Assembly (NCBI GenBank): GCA_002796835.1
Contig: LUGL01000014.1
Location: 1 to 64,000 of the forward strand
Reading direction: 5' to 3'
Length of the DNA stretch: 64,000 bases
Source: Elainella saxicola E1
GTDB lineage: Bacteria; Cyanobacteriota; Cyanobacteriia; Elainellales; Elainellaceae
In this document: positions 38,499 through 49,398 of the stretch, piece by piece
Layout: each line of letters begins with the position of its first letter
Position numbering within the stretch: position 1 is the first letter of the stretch
The notes under the pieces: generated by a model
Databases searched by the model: none
Told to the model about the DNA's origin: nothing
What the model saw: only the letters and a program-made list of their open reading frames with translations
Position numbers and translations under genes: made by a program

Positions 38499-39392
38499 AT
38501 GCAGTATCAACATCGATCGAACAAATTCGGCTCTGGAAAATTGAATCGCCGCTTTTTTATCCTGGCTGCCGCCTCTTTGAGTGCCTCCTTAATCTTTTCT
38601 AGCTGTGCAGCACCTCAAGCTCCAACTGCATCCAGTTCTCCATCAGCAGCTTCCCCTTCTCCTGTAGCCCAGAAAATCAAGGTCGGTGTTTCGCCTGTTC
38701 CGGCTGGGGAAATTATGGAGTTTGTGAAAAAGGATCTGGCTCCTGCCGCAGGATTAGAAATCGAGATTGTCACCTTTAATGACCCAGTGCAGAATAATAC
38801 AGCTCTAAAAGATGGGGCGATCGATGCCAACTATTTCCAACATATTCCGTTCATGGAGGACTATGGCAAGCGCAAAGGGGTAGAGATGTACGCTTTTACA
38901 CCTCAAGTCCATCTCAATCCAGTTGGCCTGTTCTCCAAGAAACATAAGTCGATCGCTGACATCCCGCAGAATGCGCTTGTCTCTATTCCTGATGATGTGA
39001 GCAATGCCCATCGCGCTTTAAAAGTGCTGGAATCGACGGGACTGATTAAGCTCAAGCCTGATGCTAAGCCCGCCAGCCCCAAAGATATTATCGAAAATCC
39101 GAAGAATATCACGATCAAGGAAATTCCTGGTGCACAATCGATTCCAACCTTGCCTGATGTCGATCTGGCTGGTATTACAGGCAATTGGGTCGTGCAGTCG
39201 GGCATGAAGACGGACAAAGATGCTCTGGCTTTAGAGACGGCCCAAGATCCAATCTATGCAGTCACCCTGACCACCTTGAAGGGGAAAGAAAACGAGCCAA
39301 ATATTCAGCAACTCTACCAGTTACTCCGAGACGATCGCGTCAAAGAATTCATTCGTGAAAAATATCAAGGTGCAGTCCTCCCGATCCCCTAA
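38499..39392 (+). CDS. metQ: MetQ/NlpA-family substrate-binding lipoprotein
   Basis: Lipobox LIFSSCAA; KVGVSPVPAGEIMEFVKKDLAPAAGLEIEIVTFNDPVQNNTALKDGAIDANYFQHIPFMEDY. Confidence 0.88.
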   Translation: MQYQHRSNKFGSGKLNRRFFILAAASLSASLIFSSCAAPQAPTASSSPSAASPSPVAQKIKVGVSPVPAGEIMEFVKKDLAPAAGLEIEIVTFNDPVQNNTALKDGAIDANYFQHIPFMEDYGKRKGVEMYAFTPQVHLNPVGLFSKKHKSIADIPQNALVSIPDDVSNAHRALKVLESTGLIKLKPDAKPASPKDIIENPKNITIKEIPGAQSIPTLPDVDLAGITGNWVVQSGMKTDKDALALETAQDPIYAVTLTTLKGKENEPNIQQLYQLLRDDRVKEFIREKYQGAVLPIP

Positions 39393-39432
39393 ATCTTATG
39401 AATGGCAAAGCATATTGCTGGAGAGTGACCCG

Positions 39433-40473
39433 ATGATTACATTTACCCAAGACTCTGTGTCCAGTTTCTTTCAAACTGAGAATGAGACAGAGAATGCCAT
39501 TACCTTTACAGATGTTCGTAAAGTCTATCAGCAAGGAGATCATGCGATTGCGGCGTTGGATGGTGTGACTTTACAGGTCAAGCCGGGTGAAATCTATGGT
39601 GTATTGGGGCAAAGTGGAGCTGGAAAAAGCACCCTGATTCGCTGTGTAAATCAACTCGAAAAGCCCACCTCTGGCTCCGTTCAAGTGAATGGACAGGAAA
39701 TGACTCGGTTATCTGGCAAAGAGCTGCGTCAGTCGCGACAGCACATCGGCATGATTTTTCAGCACTTTAATTTGTTGAGCTGCCGCACAGTCGCACAAGA
39801 TGTAGCATTCCCTCTGGAAATTATCGGATATAGTAAACTTCAGCGTAAGGCAAAAGTTGAGGAATTGCTGGCTCTGGTTGGATTAGAAGGGAAAGCGAAT
39901 GCCTATCCTGCTCAATTGTCGGGGGGGCAAAAGCAGCGAGTTGGCATTGCAAGGGCATTGGCTGGAGAACCCAAAGTGTTGTTGTCAGATGAAGCGACCT
40001 CGGCGCTCGATCCTCAAACTACCCGATCGATCCTGGATCTGCTGCGTGATTTGAATCGGCGGATGGGATTAACGATTTTGCTGATTACCCATGAGATGGG
40101 AGTGGTCAAATATATTTGCGACAGCGTGGCAATTTTAAATGCGGGGCGAATTGTGGAACAAGGACCTGTTTCTGATTTGATTACGAAGCCGGAATCATTG
40201 CTCTCTCAGGAATTCTTTCCGCGTCGAGTGCAGCGTCAGCCTCGTGCGGGTGCAGTGATTGCAACGATCGCTTTTGATGAAGCACTGGCCGATGAGCCCA
40301 TTTTTTCTGCTCTGACTCGTCATTTTGATGTGAATGTTAGTATTCTCAGCGGTAGCGTCGAGCCTGTGGGCGATCGGCGAGTCGGACAATTTCAGATCGA
40401 ATTAGTGGGTGAAAGAGCTGCGGATGCCCTGAAATATTTACATGAGCTGAACTATGCCGTGGAGGTTCACTAA
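39433..40473 (+). CDS. metN: Methionine-type ABC transporter ATP-binding protein
   Basis: Walker A GQSGAGKST, signature LSGGQKQRVGIARAL, Walker B VLLSDEATSALDP, C-terminal NIL-type domain; ATG 39433 avoids overlap with the upstream metQ. Confidence 0.92.
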   Translation: MITFTQDSVSSFFQTENETENAITFTDVRKVYQQGDHAIAALDGVTLQVKPGEIYGVLGQSGAGKSTLIRCVNQLEKPTSGSVQVNGQEMTRLSGKELRQSRQHIGMIFQHFNLLSCRTVAQDVAFPLEIIGYSKLQRKAKVEELLALVGLEGKANAYPAQLSGGQKQRVGIARALAGEPKVLLSDEATSALDPQTTRSILDLLRDLNRRMGLTILLITHEMGVVKYICDSVAILNAGRIVEQGPVSDLITKPESLLSQEFFPRRVQRQPRAGAVIATIAFDEALADEPIFSALTRHFDVNVSILSGSVEPVGDRRVGQFQIELVGERAADALKYLHELNYAVEVH

Positions 40474-41129
40474 TGCAGGGACAAGAACTGATTGATGGTT
40501 TGTGGGTTGCAACGGTCGAAACCTTTTACATGGTGGGTATCTCGGTTCTGATCGCGGTTATCCTGGGTTTGCCGCTGGGTTTATTACTCGTGATGCTGAG
40601 TCCCGGTAATATTCTGGATAATCCTAAGCTGCATAAGCCGCTAAGTGCGATCGTCAATACGGGACGTTCTTTCCCGTTTATCATTCTTCTGGTCGTCCTC
40701 ACGCCTTTCACCCGACTGGTGGTAGGTACATCGATCGGCAGTACGGCAGCGTTAGTTCCTCTTACTCTCGCTGCTATTCCTTTTTTTGCTCGCCTAGCGG
40801 AAACTAGCATTCTTGAAGTCGATAAAGGTCTGATTGAGGCCGCAGAAGCCATGGGTTGCAACTATTGGCAGATCGTTCTCAAGGTGCTGGTTCCGGAGGC
40901 GTTGCCGTCGATTGTTCTAGGTGTCACCATTTTGATCGTCAATTTGCTGAGTGCATCAGCAATGGCAGGGGCGGTTGGCGGGGGTGGATTAGGCAATCTG
41001 GCCATCCAATATGGCTATCAGCGCTTTGATGTGGCGGTGATGTTTGCCACGATTATTGTGTTGATCATTTTGGTGCAATTAATTCAGCTATTTGGCGATC
41101 GAATCTCGCAAAGCTTGAGAAAGAAATAG
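40473..41129 (+). CDS. metI: Methionine-type ABC transporter permease
   Basis: 218 aa; EAAEAMGCNYWQIVLKVLVPEALPSIVLGVTILIVNLLSASAMAGAVGGGGLGNLAIQYGYQRF. Confidence 0.93.
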   Translation: MQGQELIDGLWVATVETFYMVGISVLIAVILGLPLGLLLVMLSPGNILDNPKLHKPLSAIVNTGRSFPFIILLVVLTPFTRLVVGTSIGSTAALVPLTLAAIPFFARLAETSILEVDKGLIEAAEAMGCNYWQIVLKVLVPEALPSIVLGVTILIVNLLSASAMAGAVGGGGLGNLAIQYGYQRFDVAVMFATIIVLIILVQLIQLFGDRISQSLRKK

Positions 41130-41165
41130 TGGTTGCAGTTTTTGAGGTGTGAGACTGGTTCAGGT

Positions 41166-42056
41166 ATGAAAAACAATCAATCCTTCAATTTAACTGGTGT
41201 TCATCGTCGATTTGTTCTAACTGCGATCAGCTCGTTTGCAGCATCCTTGATGGTTGCCAGCTGCACGACGAGCAATCCCTCTGCTGGATCCCAAGCGTCA
41301 AACCCAGCCGCTAACACCTCTGCACCAGCGAAAGAAGAGATCAAAGTCGGGGTTTGGTTCTTTGTCGCCGATGACATCTTGAAGTTTCTTGGGGATAGCG
41401 GCTTGGCAGCTCAGGAAGGTTTGGAGATTAAGGTTGTCCAGTTCAATGACTGGGTGCAGCCTAATCAGGCCCTTAAGAATGGAGATATTGATGCCAATCT
41501 CTTCCAGAACAGGCCCTTCTTGGAAGACTCTTCGAAAAAGCTGAATGTTAACCTCAAGTTGCTGAATCTCTCCTATCTCACCCCAATGGGAATTTATTCT
41601 AAAAGATACAAAACGTTGGATATTATCCCAGATGGTGGAACGATCGCAATTCCTAGCGATGCCACCAATGGCGATCGGGCATTGAGGTTACTTCAAGCAA
41701 ATAATGTGATCAAGTTGAAAGCTGGATTAGATGATAAGCTAGCTACAGTAAAAGATATCGATGAGAATCCTAAAAAATTGCAGGTTAAAGAAGTGGAAGG
41801 TCCAAACTTGGCGCGTGCCGTAGATGATTTGGATTTATCTGTCTTTGCCACTAGTGTCCGCCTGCAGGCCAAACTCGATCTGGAACCGATCGTGCAGGAA
41901 ACAGGAACAGCTAGCAAGTATGCAGTTGGACTAGCGACGGTTGAAGGGAAAGAGAATGATCCCCGCATTCAAAAACTGAATCGGTTGATCAACGATTCCA
42001 AGGTCAAAAAATTTATTGAAGAGAAGTACAAAGGCGCAGTGCTAGCCGTTTTTTAG
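41166..42056 (+). CDS. metQ: MetQ/NlpA-family substrate-binding lipoprotein
   Basis: Lipobox LMVASCTTS; VVQFNDWVQPNQALKNGDIDANLFQNRPFLEDS; directly downstream of metI. Confidence 0.87.
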   Translation: MKNNQSFNLTGVHRRFVLTAISSFAASLMVASCTTSNPSAGSQASNPAANTSAPAKEEIKVGVWFFVADDILKFLGDSGLAAQEGLEIKVVQFNDWVQPNQALKNGDIDANLFQNRPFLEDSSKKLNVNLKLLNLSYLTPMGIYSKRYKTLDIIPDGGTIAIPSDATNGDRALRLLQANNVIKLKAGLDDKLATVKDIDENPKKLQVKEVEGPNLARAVDDLDLSVFATSVRLQAKLDLEPIVQETGTASKYAVGLATVEGKENDPRIQKLNRLINDSKVKKFIEEKYKGAVLAVF

Positions 42057-42102
42057 GCGAGTGACTGATTGAATGTGACGCTGCCCAATTTCCTGATACC
42101 GA

Positions 42103-43320
42103 ATGAATTCCGAAAAACAAGTCGTTTCCCTATCTGCCAGTTCGCTGTTCAACAAACGGGGAACTGTTTTTCTTTTATCAGTGGCCTGTGGCCTTGCTGT
42201 TGCCAACCTGTATTACAACCAACCCCTGCTCGCAGATATGGGGCGAAACTTTCAGGTTTCGGTGCGAGAAATTGGCTTTGTCCCGATGCTGGCGCAAATT
42301 GGTTATGCATTGGGTTTGCTATTTCTGGTGCCGCTGGGCGACATGGTGGAGCGACGTAGACTGATTGTGTTGTTGTTGCTGGCTTCTGCAGTCGCGTTGG
42401 CTGCCGCTGCGCTATCGCCTCATCTGATCGGATTAGCTGTCTTCAGTTTGATATTAGGTCTGGTGAATGTCTCAGCTCAGGTAATTATCCCTTTTGTCGC
42501 CCAACTAACTCCCACCGCAGAAAGGGGAAAAGTGATCGGTGTGCTGATCAGTGGGGCCTTGATGGGTGTTCTGCTGGCTCGTACGATCAGCGGCATTATT
42601 GGTGGCTATTGGGGTTGGCGATCGATGTACTGGATTGCTGCCGTTCTGATGGTTGGTTTAGCGCTCATCCTGCATTATTGGCTGCCTCGTTATCCACCTC
42701 ACTTAAAACTCTCCTACGGCCAGTTGATGCGCAGTCTGGGGCAACTTTTCCAGAAAGAACCGGAATTGCGGGCTGCCAGTCTGAATGCGGCCTTCTTGTT
42801 TGGCACCTATAGCGCTTTCTGGTCTACGCTGATCTTTTTTGTGGAAGGTCCGCCCTACTTCTATGGCAGTCAAGCTGCTGGACTGTTTGGATTATTGGGA
42901 ATTGCCTCTGCGATCTATTCTCCCTGGGTAGGACAACTGGCCGATCGCCATAATCCCAGAACGGTTGTTACGGCTGGCGTGCTGAATATGCTATTGGCCT
43001 TTCTGATTTACTGGATTGCGGGCCACCATTTAGCCGGTCTGATCATTGGCATTTTGATCATGGATGTCGGGAAAGTTTTTACCTTTGTGTCTAACCAGAT
43101 TCGAATTTACCGTTTAGTACCTGATGCAGCCAGCCGCGTGAATACGGTATTTATGGTCTCAACTTTTGTGGGTGGTGCGATCGGATCATTCTCGGGTGCA
43201 TATTGCTGGGAAAATTGGCAGTGGAATGGCGTCTGTGCCTTGGCTGTCATCTCATTGACGATCGCACTCATTGCCCATCTCACGGCTAATAAAATGGCTG
43301 CGATCGCGAAATTAATGTAA
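42103..43320 (+). CDS. MFS transporter
   Basis: ANLYYNQPLLADMGRNFQVSVREIGFVPMLAQIGYALGLLFLVPLGD; paralog of 52593..53840. Confidence 0.87.
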   Translation: MNSEKQVVSLSASSLFNKRGTVFLLSVACGLAVANLYYNQPLLADMGRNFQVSVREIGFVPMLAQIGYALGLLFLVPLGDMVERRRLIVLLLLASAVALAAAALSPHLIGLAVFSLILGLVNVSAQVIIPFVAQLTPTAERGKVIGVLISGALMGVLLARTISGIIGGYWGWRSMYWIAAVLMVGLALILHYWLPRYPPHLKLSYGQLMRSLGQLFQKEPELRAASLNAAFLFGTYSAFWSTLIFFVEGPPYFYGSQAAGLFGLLGIASAIYSPWVGQLADRHNPRTVVTAGVLNMLLAFLIYWIAGHHLAGLIIGILIMDVGKVFTFVSNQIRIYRLVPDAASRVNTVFMVSTFVGGAIGSFSGAYCWENWQWNGVCALAVISLTIALIAHLTANKMAAIAKLM

Positions 43321-43346
43321 CCACCAATGTACTCATCTCAAAGGGC

Positions 43347-43985
43347 TTACAGTAATTCCAGCAGGTCCGACATTTGATCGAAAATAAGATGTGCCCCAGC
43401 CGCCGCCAAGGCATCGCGATCGCTTTGTTGCGCATAGCCAAACACCTTCATTCCAGCCGCAGATCCGGCTTGCACACCGGGTACAGAATCTTCAATCACC
43501 ACACACCGATCGGGACTGGTTCCCATTTGTTCTGCTGCATAGAGATAGACATCAGGGAATGGCTTGGGTCGTGCGACTTGAGCGGCGCTAAATAATTGAT
43601 CTTTAAAGTGATGGAGCAGGCTCGTGATCCGCAGGACCAGATGAACATGGCGCAGGCTGCTATTGGATGCGACGCATTTGGGGTAGGGGAGATTTTCTAA
43701 TACCGATTCAATGCCCAAAACAGGCTTGAGTTCTCGATTTAAGGCATCTACCTCGCGTTCTCGACAGCGATCCAAAAAATCTGCGGGAACGGGTCTGCCG
43801 AGTTTCTGTTCAACGATCGCCACACAGCTTGCCGATGATTTACCCACAAAGATTTGGGCTGCTTCTTCGTAGGTTAGATTCCAGCCAATCTCGCTCAGCA
43901 GCTCGACAAATACCCGGTTCACGATCGGTTCGCTGTCTACCAACACACCATCGCAATCAAAAATGACAAGTTTGTCGTCTGCCAT
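43347..43985 (-). CDS. HAD-IA family hydrolase (beta-phosphoglucomutase/phosphatase-like)
   Basis: VIFDCDGVLVDSEPIVNRVF, CVASNSSLRHV, PDRCVVIEDSVPGVQAGSAAGMKVFGY. Confidence 0.9.
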   Translation of the reverse strand: MADDKLVIFDCDGVLVDSEPIVNRVFVELLSEIGWNLTYEEAAQIFVGKSSASCVAIVEQKLGRPVPADFLDRCREREVDALNRELKPVLGIESVLENLPYPKCVASNSSLRHVHLVLRITSLLHHFKDQLFSAAQVARPKPFPDVYLYAAEQMGTSPDRCVVIEDSVPGVQAGSAAGMKVFGYAQQSDRDALAAAGAHLIFDQMSDLLELL

Positions 43986-44023
43986 ACTGCTTCCAACCCA
44001 CTATCCGATCAGCCTATACCCGA

Positions 44024-45358
44024 TCAGCCTACCTCAGCGAGGGACTTGGTCGTCAATCCCAGATGATCTTTTAAGGTAGACCCGGTATATTCGGTGCGGA
44101 ACAGTCCTCGCTTCTGAAGTTCTGGCACCACTGTATCTACAAATTCGGTGAAGGTTCCCGGCAAATGAGCTGGAGAAATCACAAAACCATCGCAGGTGCC
44201 ATCCCGGAATAGGGCTTCCAGATAGTCAGCAATCTGTTTCGGTGTTCCAACGACATGAGGCGTCAACACGCCCTGGCCATACAGTTTGCCAATGTCTCGT
44301 AGCGTCAAACCATCAGACTGGCTCAACTCCCTGGCCGCTTGCAAAATACTTTGGCTGCCATTCACATGAATATCAGCGATCGGCGCATCCAGATCATGCT
44401 GAGAAAAGTCATAATCCATGTGACTGGACAAGGTGAAAAGGCCGACTTCTGGATGAATCAACTCATTGTGTAATGCCTGTTTCTCCCTGGCGATCGCCTC
44501 TGTTTCTCCAATAAACGGCGTGATCGCAGGCAGAATTTTACAGTCATCGGGATGCCGTCCAAACTTGCTTAAGCGGGACTTTAAGTCCTGATAAAATGCC
44601 TTCATTTGAGCAGGCGTGTGTTTAATCTCAAAAATCACCTCGCCCCACTGCGCCGCAAAATCTTTGCCCCGTTCAGAGCCGCCTGCCTGGACCAACACCG
44701 GACGACCCTGGGGCGATCGCGGCACAGTCAGTGGTCCCCGTACCTTAAACCACTCGCCAACATGGTGGATATAATCCACTTTTTCAGGATCGGCAAATAT
44801 CCCGGTTGATTTGTCTAAAATCAGCGCATTCTCCTGCCAGCTATTCCAGAGCTTGTCGGCAACCTCTACAAATTCAGCTGCTCGTTCATAACGACGATCA
44901 TGTTCAAGATGCTGTTCCAACCCAAAATTCTGGGCTTCTGAGTTGCGGCTAGAGGTGACGATGTTCCAGGCGGCTCGCCCTTTTGAAAGATGATCGAGTG
45001 TCGCGAAAGTACGAGCAACATCATAGGGTTGGTAGTAAGTTGTAGAGCGCGTGATGCCCACTCCGATCGATCGCGTTGCAACAGCCATTGCGGTTGCAGT
45101 CAACATGGGATCGAGTCGAACGACTCCTTGGGCTCCATACTTGAGTCCCAGATCAAACCGATTGTCATGGCGATCGGGAAAGGCCAGCGCATCGGCAAAA
45201 AAGACCATGTCAAATTTGCCACGCTCCAAGGTTTGAGCAATGGTCTGGTAAAACTCAGGCGTTAAAAAATCCAGTACAGTTTGAGGATGCCGCCAGATTG
45301 CATGGCTAAGAACGACATGGGACGAGTGCATGAAGCCAACCAGATGCATTTGTTTCAT
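44024..45358 (-). CDS. NtaA/SnaA/DszA-family FMNH2-dependent monooxygenase
   Basis: MKQMHLVGFMHSSHVVLSHAIWRHP; close paralog of 32253..33563. Confidence 0.9.
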   Translation of the reverse strand: MKQMHLVGFMHSSHVVLSHAIWRHPQTVLDFLTPEFYQTIAQTLERGKFDMVFFADALAFPDRHDNRFDLGLKYGAQGVVRLDPMLTATAMAVATRSIGVGITRSTTYYQPYDVARTFATLDHLSKGRAAWNIVTSSRNSEAQNFGLEQHLEHDRRYERAAEFVEVADKLWNSWQENALILDKSTGIFADPEKVDYIHHVGEWFKVRGPLTVPRSPQGRPVLVQAGGSERGKDFAAQWGEVIFEIKHTPAQMKAFYQDLKSRLSKFGRHPDDCKILPAITPFIGETEAIAREKQALHNELIHPEVGLFTLSSHMDYDFSQHDLDAPIADIHVNGSQSILQAARELSQSDGLTLRDIGKLYGQGVLTPHVVGTPKQIADYLEALFRDGTCDGFVISPAHLPGTFTEFVDTVVPELQKRGLFRTEYTGSTLKDHLGLTTKSLAEVG

Positions 45359-45372
45359 CGTATCGTTGGCCC

Positions 45373-46272
45373 CTAAAATACAGGAACTACCGTGCCGCTA
45401 AATGTGGTTTGAATAAACTCCTTGACTTTTGGCTGAACGACAAGTTGATTCAGTTTTTGGATGTTTGGATCGTTCTGCTTGGATCGCACTGTGACTAAAC
45501 CAGTTGCGTAGAATCTATCATCTGTAGGGGCTTGTAGAATCGGGGTGAGATCAAGTTTTGCCAATTTTAGGAGCGTTGCATAAGTTACTCCGATATCAAC
45601 ATCATCCAGCGCTCTTGCTAGAGCAGGACCTTCGACTTCTTTAACATCGAGTTTTTTAGGATGATCGGTAATGTCTTTGAGCGTGAATAATCCGTCTGGA
45701 TTATCCTTTAAATTGATCAAGCCATTATCTCTCAGCAACTTCAACCCTCGATCGCGATTAATTGGATCGCTATGCACGGCGACTGTTGCCCCGTCAGGAA
45801 TTTCATCAACGGATTTGAGATTGAGCTGCTTTGAATAAATACCAAACACACTAATGTAAATCCGGTTGAGCAGCACCAAATCTAGATTCTGTCGCTTAGC
45901 GGCATCCTCCATATAGGCTTGATGTTGGAAGAAATTGACGTCAATTTCTCCGCTCTGCAATGCATTGTTAATTTGCACCCAATCGCTGATTTTGACAATC
46001 TCAACTTCTAGATTTTGACTGGGTGCAATCTCTTTCTGAACAAATTTCAGAATATCTTCAGGAACGACAACTGCAACCCCAACTTTGACTTTACTTACTG
46101 GCTGAGGAGAAGTCGTTGTGCTGGCTGAATTCTGGTTTCTTGTACAGCTTGAAAATAGAATTGAGGCGATCGAAGCAGCTCCACCCAACAGGACAGAACG
46201 ACGACTGCTTGACCTGAGAAGAGCGTGATGATTTTGATGAGCCGATCGATTGAGGGGATGTGGAATGGTCAT
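45373..46272 (-). CDS. MetQ/NlpA-family substrate-binding lipoprotein
   Basis: Lipobox ILFSSCTR; VEIVKISDWVQINNALQSGEIDVNFFQHQAYMEDAAKRQNLDLVLLNR. Confidence 0.87.
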   Translation of the reverse strand: MTIPHPLNRSAHQNHHALLRSSSRRSVLLGGAASIASILFSSCTRNQNSASTTTSPQPVSKVKVGVAVVVPEDILKFVQKEIAPSQNLEVEIVKISDWVQINNALQSGEIDVNFFQHQAYMEDAAKRQNLDLVLLNRIYISVFGIYSKQLNLKSVDEIPDGATVAVHSDPINRDRGLKLLRDNGLINLKDNPDGLFTLKDITDHPKKLDVKEVEGPALARALDDVDIGVTYATLLKLAKLDLTPILQAPTDDRFYATGLVTVRSKQNDPNIQKLNQLVVQPKVKEFIQTTFSGTVVPVF

Positions 46273-46295
46273 TTTGATGTTCTTTGCGGATACTT

Positions 46296-47537
46296 TTAGA
46301 AAAAGCCTTTTGTGGGTAAAGCGATATCATTCAGTTCGTAATTACCGATCGCCCTTGCCTTCAAAGGATTAGGATTGTGGGAGGACAGCGTACGTGCATT
46401 ACGCCAATGTCGATCGAGGTTATAGCTTTTCTTGGTGGTAGAAGCGCCGCCCACATCAAACAGCAGGGTCGCTGAACGCAGAGTCAGCTCATCCACAATC
46501 AATTTTGCTTTCGCGGCACTCAGAGAGGCTTCCAGAGCAGCTTTCTCCTCTGCGACTTCCCCTTCCTGTTCTCGAATGGTATCCAGTCGTCCAAAGGCAG
46601 CAGCAGCGGCCAGAACGATCGATTCAGCGGCAAAAGCATTCGCAGAAATTTGGCCGATCGTTTGCTGCAACAGCGGATCTTCTGTAGCTTGTTCAGACAC
46701 TGCATGGTAGAAGGTGCGAGGACGTTTGTGAACAAGATTGATCGCGTCATGCAGAACACTACGAATAATTCCCGCATTGACTGCCGTTAAGAACAGTTGC
46801 GGCACAATGTTGTAGGGCAAATAATCTTTGTCTGAATCGCTGTCCAGGATGACCTCGTCTGCCTCTACATGCACATCTGTAAAGGTGGTAGTGCCTGTTC
46901 CAGTTAATCGTTGGCCAAAACCATCCCAATCATCGACCAATTCAATACCTTCGCGATGAGAAGGGAGAATCACAAACGCAGTCTCATCATTTGGAGTTAA
47001 TACACTGACAAAGATCAGGTCCGAGAACAAACTGCCGGTACTGTAATACTTCGTCCCGTTTAACCGATAGCCATTCTGGTCAGGCGTTAATTTCGTATTC
47101 ACAACCTGTCCACCGCCTGCTCGCTTCACTTCCAACTCAGTAAAGGCGAGTCCAATAATTGCACCCTCGGCGACTGCTTTCAGCCATCGACGATTACGTT
47201 CACTCCGCTGCGATCGCAAAATTCGTTCGGTGACAGAGAAATGATTCCGTACAATATGGGCAACATTCGGATCTGCCTCTCCCAGGCGAATCACAAGCTC
47301 AAACAGCTCACGGGCCGTGCTGCCACCTCCCCCTTCAGCCAGTGGAATGCGTAGGGCACCTAACTTTGACTGCCGAATTAGATTGATCGCGTCATAGGGA
47401 AGAATTCGATCGCGATCGCGTTCAGCAGCACCCAGAGCAATATAGTCAAACAGCTTTTGCAGTTCGGGAGAGCTAGCCGTGACAGGCGTTGGGAAGTGAA
47501 ATGTGGCGTCTAAAACTTTTTCGGCGGTCTGAGTCAT
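46296..47537 (-). CDS. SfnB/DszC-like acyl-CoA dehydrogenase-family monooxygenase
   Basis: MTQTAEKVLDATFHFPTP...; LRIPLAEGGGGSTARELFELVIRLGEADPNVAHIVRNHF; KSYNLDRHWRNARTLSSHNPNPLKARAIGNYELN. Confidence 0.86.
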   Translation of the reverse strand: MTQTAEKVLDATFHFPTPVTASSPELQKLFDYIALGAAERDRDRILPYDAINLIRQSKLGALRIPLAEGGGGSTARELFELVIRLGEADPNVAHIVRNHFSVTERILRSQRSERNRRWLKAVAEGAIIGLAFTELEVKRAGGGQVVNTKLTPDQNGYRLNGTKYYSTGSLFSDLIFVSVLTPNDETAFVILPSHREGIELVDDWDGFGQRLTGTGTTTFTDVHVEADEVILDSDSDKDYLPYNIVPQLFLTAVNAGIIRSVLHDAINLVHKRPRTFYHAVSEQATEDPLLQQTIGQISANAFAAESIVLAAAAAFGRLDTIREQEGEVAEEKAALEASLSAAKAKLIVDELTLRSATLLFDVGGASTTKKSYNLDRHWRNARTLSSHNPNPLKARAIGNYELNDIALPTKGFF

Positions 47538-47902
47538 GGTACTTCTCACTAGAATGGTTGGGCCTGTTGCCCCAATTTCATGCATCTGAAGCACAAGTGA
47601 ATGTTCCTGTAAGGACAGGTTGCAAGACATCCCTACAAAAGTGCTTTTACTGATCAGAACTGATGGTTACTTGAGGATGTCAACAGGACCGATCGACTTG
47701 TGCACATGAAAAAATCAAGGCAGATGCCGACATCTATAAAAATAAATGCAGCTACCTATTTTAAGATGTTCAATTGGTGGGAGCAACGAGAGAGATCAGC
47801 AATTAAAATTGATGCTGTATTAGAATAAGTTGCTCTAAACTATTAGCATAGTTCAGCCAAAAAAGCAGGTATATCGAGTCACAAATTTCTGAATTGGCTA
47901 AT

Positions 47903-49240
47903 TTATCCAACTTCAGGCTTAAAGAAACGATTAACTGGCCGCGCTAGCCCCAGGTTTTCGCGCAGTGTCTTGCCTTCATATTCTTTGCGGAAGATGCCCC
48001 GTCGCTGAAGTTCTGGAATCACCTGATCGACAAAATCATTCAGTCCTTCAGGCAGGAAGGGAAACATAATATTGAAACCATCAGATCCTTCTTCCGTCAG
48101 CCATTGCTCCATCTCATCTGCAATTGTTTGAGGAGTACCCACAAAGGCAAGCCCCCCGTAACTGCCAATCCGTTGAGCCAACTGGCGAATTGTCAAATTC
48201 TCCCGTTCTGCCAGCGCCAAAACCCGATCGCGCGCACTGTGACTGGCGTTAGTGGGTGGAATTTCCGGTAAAGGTCCATCCGGATCAAACTTTGACACAT
48301 CATAGCCAAGGGCACTATTCAGGCTGCCAATCCCGCTATCGTAGTGCACCAGACTATCTAAATGATTTCGCTTGGCCTGAGCGGCTTCTACCGTTTGCCC
48401 CACCACCACCAGTGCACCCGGCAGAATTTTAATCGTGTCTGGATCCCGTCCGATCGCTTTTGCCCGTCCCTTAACATCTGCAAAGAATAACTTGCCTGCT
48501 TCCAGCGTGCTGACTCCGGCAAACACAACCTCGGCGGTTTCTGCGGCAAGCTGTCGTCCTGCTTCAGACGCACCAGCCTGAACGATCACGGGCCAGCCTT
48601 GAACAGGGCGGGCAATGTGCAAGGGACCACGCACCGAGAAATATTTGCCTTTGTGATCGAGCACATGAATTTTGGTTGGATCAAAATAGATGCCAGCTTC
48701 CACGTCTCGGATGAACGCATCGTCAGCAAAGGAATCCCAGAGTCCAGTGACGACATCATAGAATTCACGTGCCCGACCATAGCGTTCGTCATGTTCAATC
48801 TCTTCTTCCAGACCAAAATTGCGAGCTGCATCTGGATTTGAGGTGGTGACAATATTCCAGCCTGCCCGACCGCCACTGATATGATCCAGAGATGCAAAAC
48901 GACGAGCAATATGGAACGGTTGGTCGTAAGTAGTTGAGGCGGTTGCCACTAATCCGATGTGTTCGGTGACACTGGCCAAGGCAGAGAGCAGGGTAAATGG
49001 TTCAAATGAGGTAACGGTATGGCTGCGTTTCAAAGCATCGATCGGCATATTCAGCAATGCCAGATGATCGGCCATGAAGAATGCATCGAATTTTCCCTGC
49101 TCTAATTTTTGGATAAATTGTTTGAGCGCAGGAAAATTGAAATTAGCATCCGGTAAAGCTCCAGGATAGCGCCATGCTCCCGTGTGGATACTGACCGGAC
49201 GCATAAATGCACCCAACTTCAATTGCTTTAATTTACTCAT
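47903..49240 (-). CDS. NtaA/SnaA/DszA-family FMNH2-dependent monooxygenase
   Basis: LKLGAFMRPVSIHTGAWRYPGALPDANFNF; ARRFASLDHISGGRAGWNIVTTSNPDAARNFGLEEEIEHDERYGRAREF; VRGPLHIARPVQGWPVIVQAGASEAGR. Confidence 0.9.
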   Translation of the reverse strand: MSKLKQLKLGAFMRPVSIHTGAWRYPGALPDANFNFPALKQFIQKLEQGKFDAFFMADHLALLNMPIDALKRSHTVTSFEPFTLLSALASVTEHIGLVATASTTYDQPFHIARRFASLDHISGGRAGWNIVTTSNPDAARNFGLEEEIEHDERYGRAREFYDVVTGLWDSFADDAFIRDVEAGIYFDPTKIHVLDHKGKYFSVRGPLHIARPVQGWPVIVQAGASEAGRQLAAETAEVVFAGVSTLEAGKLFFADVKGRAKAIGRDPDTIKILPGALVVVGQTVEAAQAKRNHLDSLVHYDSGIGSLNSALGYDVSKFDPDGPLPEIPPTNASHSARDRVLALAERENLTIRQLAQRIGSYGGLAFVGTPQTIADEMEQWLTEEGSDGFNIMFPFLPEGLNDFVDQVIPELQRRGIFRKEYEGKTLRENLGLARPVNRFFKPEVG

Positions 49241-49398
49241 GAGTGTAGTTTAATTCATTGGCGCTTGATTAATCAGCACTGTCCTGATTATGTCATAACT
49301 CACTGACAAAGCCAGAAAGGGGCATTGATTCTGCCCCATCGTTCCTACCCCTGGTTAATCAATCGGTTGCTGCTTGCAGTTAAAACGCTGCGATCGTT

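Noticed and set aside
43999-44035. Short tandem CCGATCAGCCTA repeat between the HAD and LLM genes
   Set aside because: Only two short imperfect copies, no further structure.
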